58,440 nucleotides of DNA from Bolinopsis microptera (lineage: Eukaryota > Ctenophora > Tentaculata > Lobata > Bolinopsidae). This document shows, one piece after another, positions 56,923 to 58,440 of this stretch. The stretch is taken from the NCBI RefSeq assembly GCF_026151205.1, contig NW_026971776.1:64001-122440 (forward strand), read 5' to 3'. The notes beneath the pieces are model-generated. The model did not search any database, was not told the origin of the DNA, and saw only the letters and a program-made list of their open reading frames with translations. Position 1 is the first letter of the stretch; each line of letters begins with the position of its first letter. Made by a program: the position numbers and the translations under genes.

Positions 56923-57517
56923 GCTGGTTGCGAGTCGGGGAGAGCACCATTACAGTATTACACCACAAATTATCTAGTACCGCATAACTTTCGGCACTCT
57001 AAAAAGTACTCATACATGCGGCACATTGAAAAAAGTGTGGCACTCTGAAGAATTGAATGACTATGGTGCAGTAACCATGATGCGGCACTTTAATTAAAAC
57101 GGATACTCCGACCTGGCAGTCAAATATGATGTGAGCCGAAATGATACCGTATTTATTTGTAGGTGTCTCTTATAATTATAATCAGAAACACTGCGTTATT
57201 TTATTTAAAATGCTCCCTATTATATTTTGAAGTCTTTATTTAAGTATTATGTAACTTAAAAATGGGCTGGCGAAACAAGTGAGACAATTAAATAAACCAG
57301 AAACTAGAAGTAGAAAGTAACACTAAGTAGAATAATTTCCAGGATATTTGCTAAAAATATAAAACAACTCTTCTCCCTATACGTAGTACTAAAAATTTAA
57401 ATAACAGTGAAAAATCGATAATATTTTAAAGTTTTATAGTATATTAGTAAATACGTTACCATGGTTACTCGATATTTTGATCGGTTAACTTCTGTCACGT
57501 GCCACCAGAGTACACAT

Positions 57518-57615
57518 AATATATCAATGCTTTTCATACAAAGTTACAACGAATTCTTCACGTTATGCATCCTGGGTTTGGACAGGATATGACCCGTTTA
57601 AAATATTTCCATCTA
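57518..57615. repeat. Dispersed repeat, copy 2
   Basis: Direct copy of the 48975-49078 repeat (ATGCTTTTCATACAAAGTTA, ATCCTGGGTTTGGACAGGAT). No flanking duplication recognised. Confidence 0.8.
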
Positions 57616-58440
57616 CTTACAGTATAGCTGCTCAAACGGAAAATGGTTTATTGTTTCAAAACCAACGACTATAAATTCGTGGATCATAAAAATATTGAAA
57701 TAACAACTGGTCAGTCATTTATCACAGCTTTACAGTTCCTGGGCACTAATATTTTCAACATCTTCATTTAAGCCATTGTTGTGATCATGCTGTGGCTTGA
57801 AAGCAAATAGTGTCCATCCACTTTATCATGCAATAGTCCTGAGAGTGGAAAGTTTATGTCAATCACTGATGACCAATTAAAGGTTTTACACTGTCGATGA
57901 TAGTGTTAACTGTTAAGCCATCATTTTTATACACATAACTACATAATTACATCTATATCATACACATTTATTTTTTACAATGTAAGATGTACAATGTCCA
58001 TAGTTTTCCTAATGGCATAATGACATCTGTTTTAGTACCGTTTCGCTCGCCACAATCAAGCAGGAACTCTTTGCCTGTCTGCCATCCTCCTTTCTTTGTA
58101 TTATATTAAGATGATCTCACAAAAACAGGTCTTTAAACTTTGTGGACAGATTACAAGCTACCATGAACACTGACTGGATTGACCTTTGCAAAGAGGCAAG
58201 GACCTAAATCCAGCTTCTTTTAACTTATACTTATGTCAGTGGCGTTCAAGATTATGGAAAAATCCTAAGCGTCAAAGACTCAAAGGGGAACTTGAGGATA
58301 TGGACATAAAACATCTTTCTTAACGTTCGACAACCAACTAAGATAAAAGTTAATTCTGTTTAAATGATTCTGTTTTTTGTCACTATCTATATCGGTTATC
58401 AGTATTATAGGTCCCAAAATCTTCAACAACCTTCCTCTGT

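Larger units (their letters stand above)
55549..58440. other. Upstream region of the receptor gene, no gene supported
   Basis: About 2.9 kb, AT-rich. It holds a small copy of GTAACCATGGTAACCAGAG (55580-55604), an (AG)n run (56360-56387), a short array (56850-56922), a dispersed repeat (57518-57615) and several unremarkable ORFs under 100 aa. The receptor's first exon and promoter may lie here, but I cannot point to them. Confidence 0.5.

Noticed and set aside
56925-56950. CAACCAGCAG|gttact as donor of the receptor's first exon
   Set aside because: The reading frame with an ATG ends in phase 0, but the signal exon requires phase 2.

Overview
This is a eukaryotic, almost certainly invertebrate metazoan, genomic window. 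It is AT-rich, its genes are split into many small exons with GT-AG introns, and it carries RTE-like, CR1/Jockey-like, Penelope-like, Helitron and MITE elements plus a very heavy load of minisatellites. The species cannot be named from the sequence. Nothing bacterial is present, and most long ORFs are artefacts of tandem repeats.

Two convergent host genes account for nearly all the coding sequence. (1) Plus strand, 380-15499: a class A (rhodopsin-like) GPCR. Thirteen exons, running from intracellular loop 1 to the stop codon, join in one continuous frame of about 613 codons. It has a DRY motif, an NSxIY variant of NPxxY, and a third intracellular loop of about 340 residues spread over nine exons. 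The TM1 exon lies off the left edge. (2) Minus strand, 55548 down to 18402: a type I immunoglobulin-superfamily receptor. Twenty-three exons encode a probable signal peptide, eight Ig-like domains, one transmembrane helix and a 28-bp microexon. The microexon ends in phase 2, which fits either of two terminal modules. Tail A is one 541-bp exon (20125-20665). Tail B is four exons (19535-18402) with tyrosine motifs, one of them ITIM-like. Every junction in both models keeps phase, which is the main evidence for the models.

The most striking property is that the introns contain arrays grown from their own exon/intron junctions. The unit of the 13.7-kb, 50-bp array (34417-48187) is the last 30 nt of an Ig exon plus the first 20 nt of the intron, so about 275 copies of a consensus splice donor fill one intron. 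A 29-bp array (33000-33602) does the same for the next donor. Arrays of 45 bp (29093-30640), 30 bp (1719-1959) and 64 bp (32041-32280), a 157-bp tRNA-Ser array (27162-28060) and a 9-bp array (14200-15191) copy splice acceptors or their flanks. Lower-copy duplications of donors or acceptors occur in several other introns. I see this as one phenomenon, splice-junction-seeded minisatellites, and rate it the best candidate for something undescribed.

Mobile elements: an uninterrupted 1011-aa RTE-like ORF inside the receptor gene; a decayed CR1/Jockey-like fragment carrying a nested 295-bp insertion with a 5-bp target duplication; a 5'-truncated Penelope-like element with an altered GIY-YIG domain; two copies of a non-autonomous Helitron; a hAT-like MITE with an 8-bp target duplication; a MITE with an internal 9-bp minisatellite; and three foldback elements, one with perfect 143-bp arms. 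Six tandem tRNA-Ser(GCT) genes or pseudogenes lie antisense in a receptor intron. The 15500-18401 and 55549-58440 stretches hold no gene that I can support.
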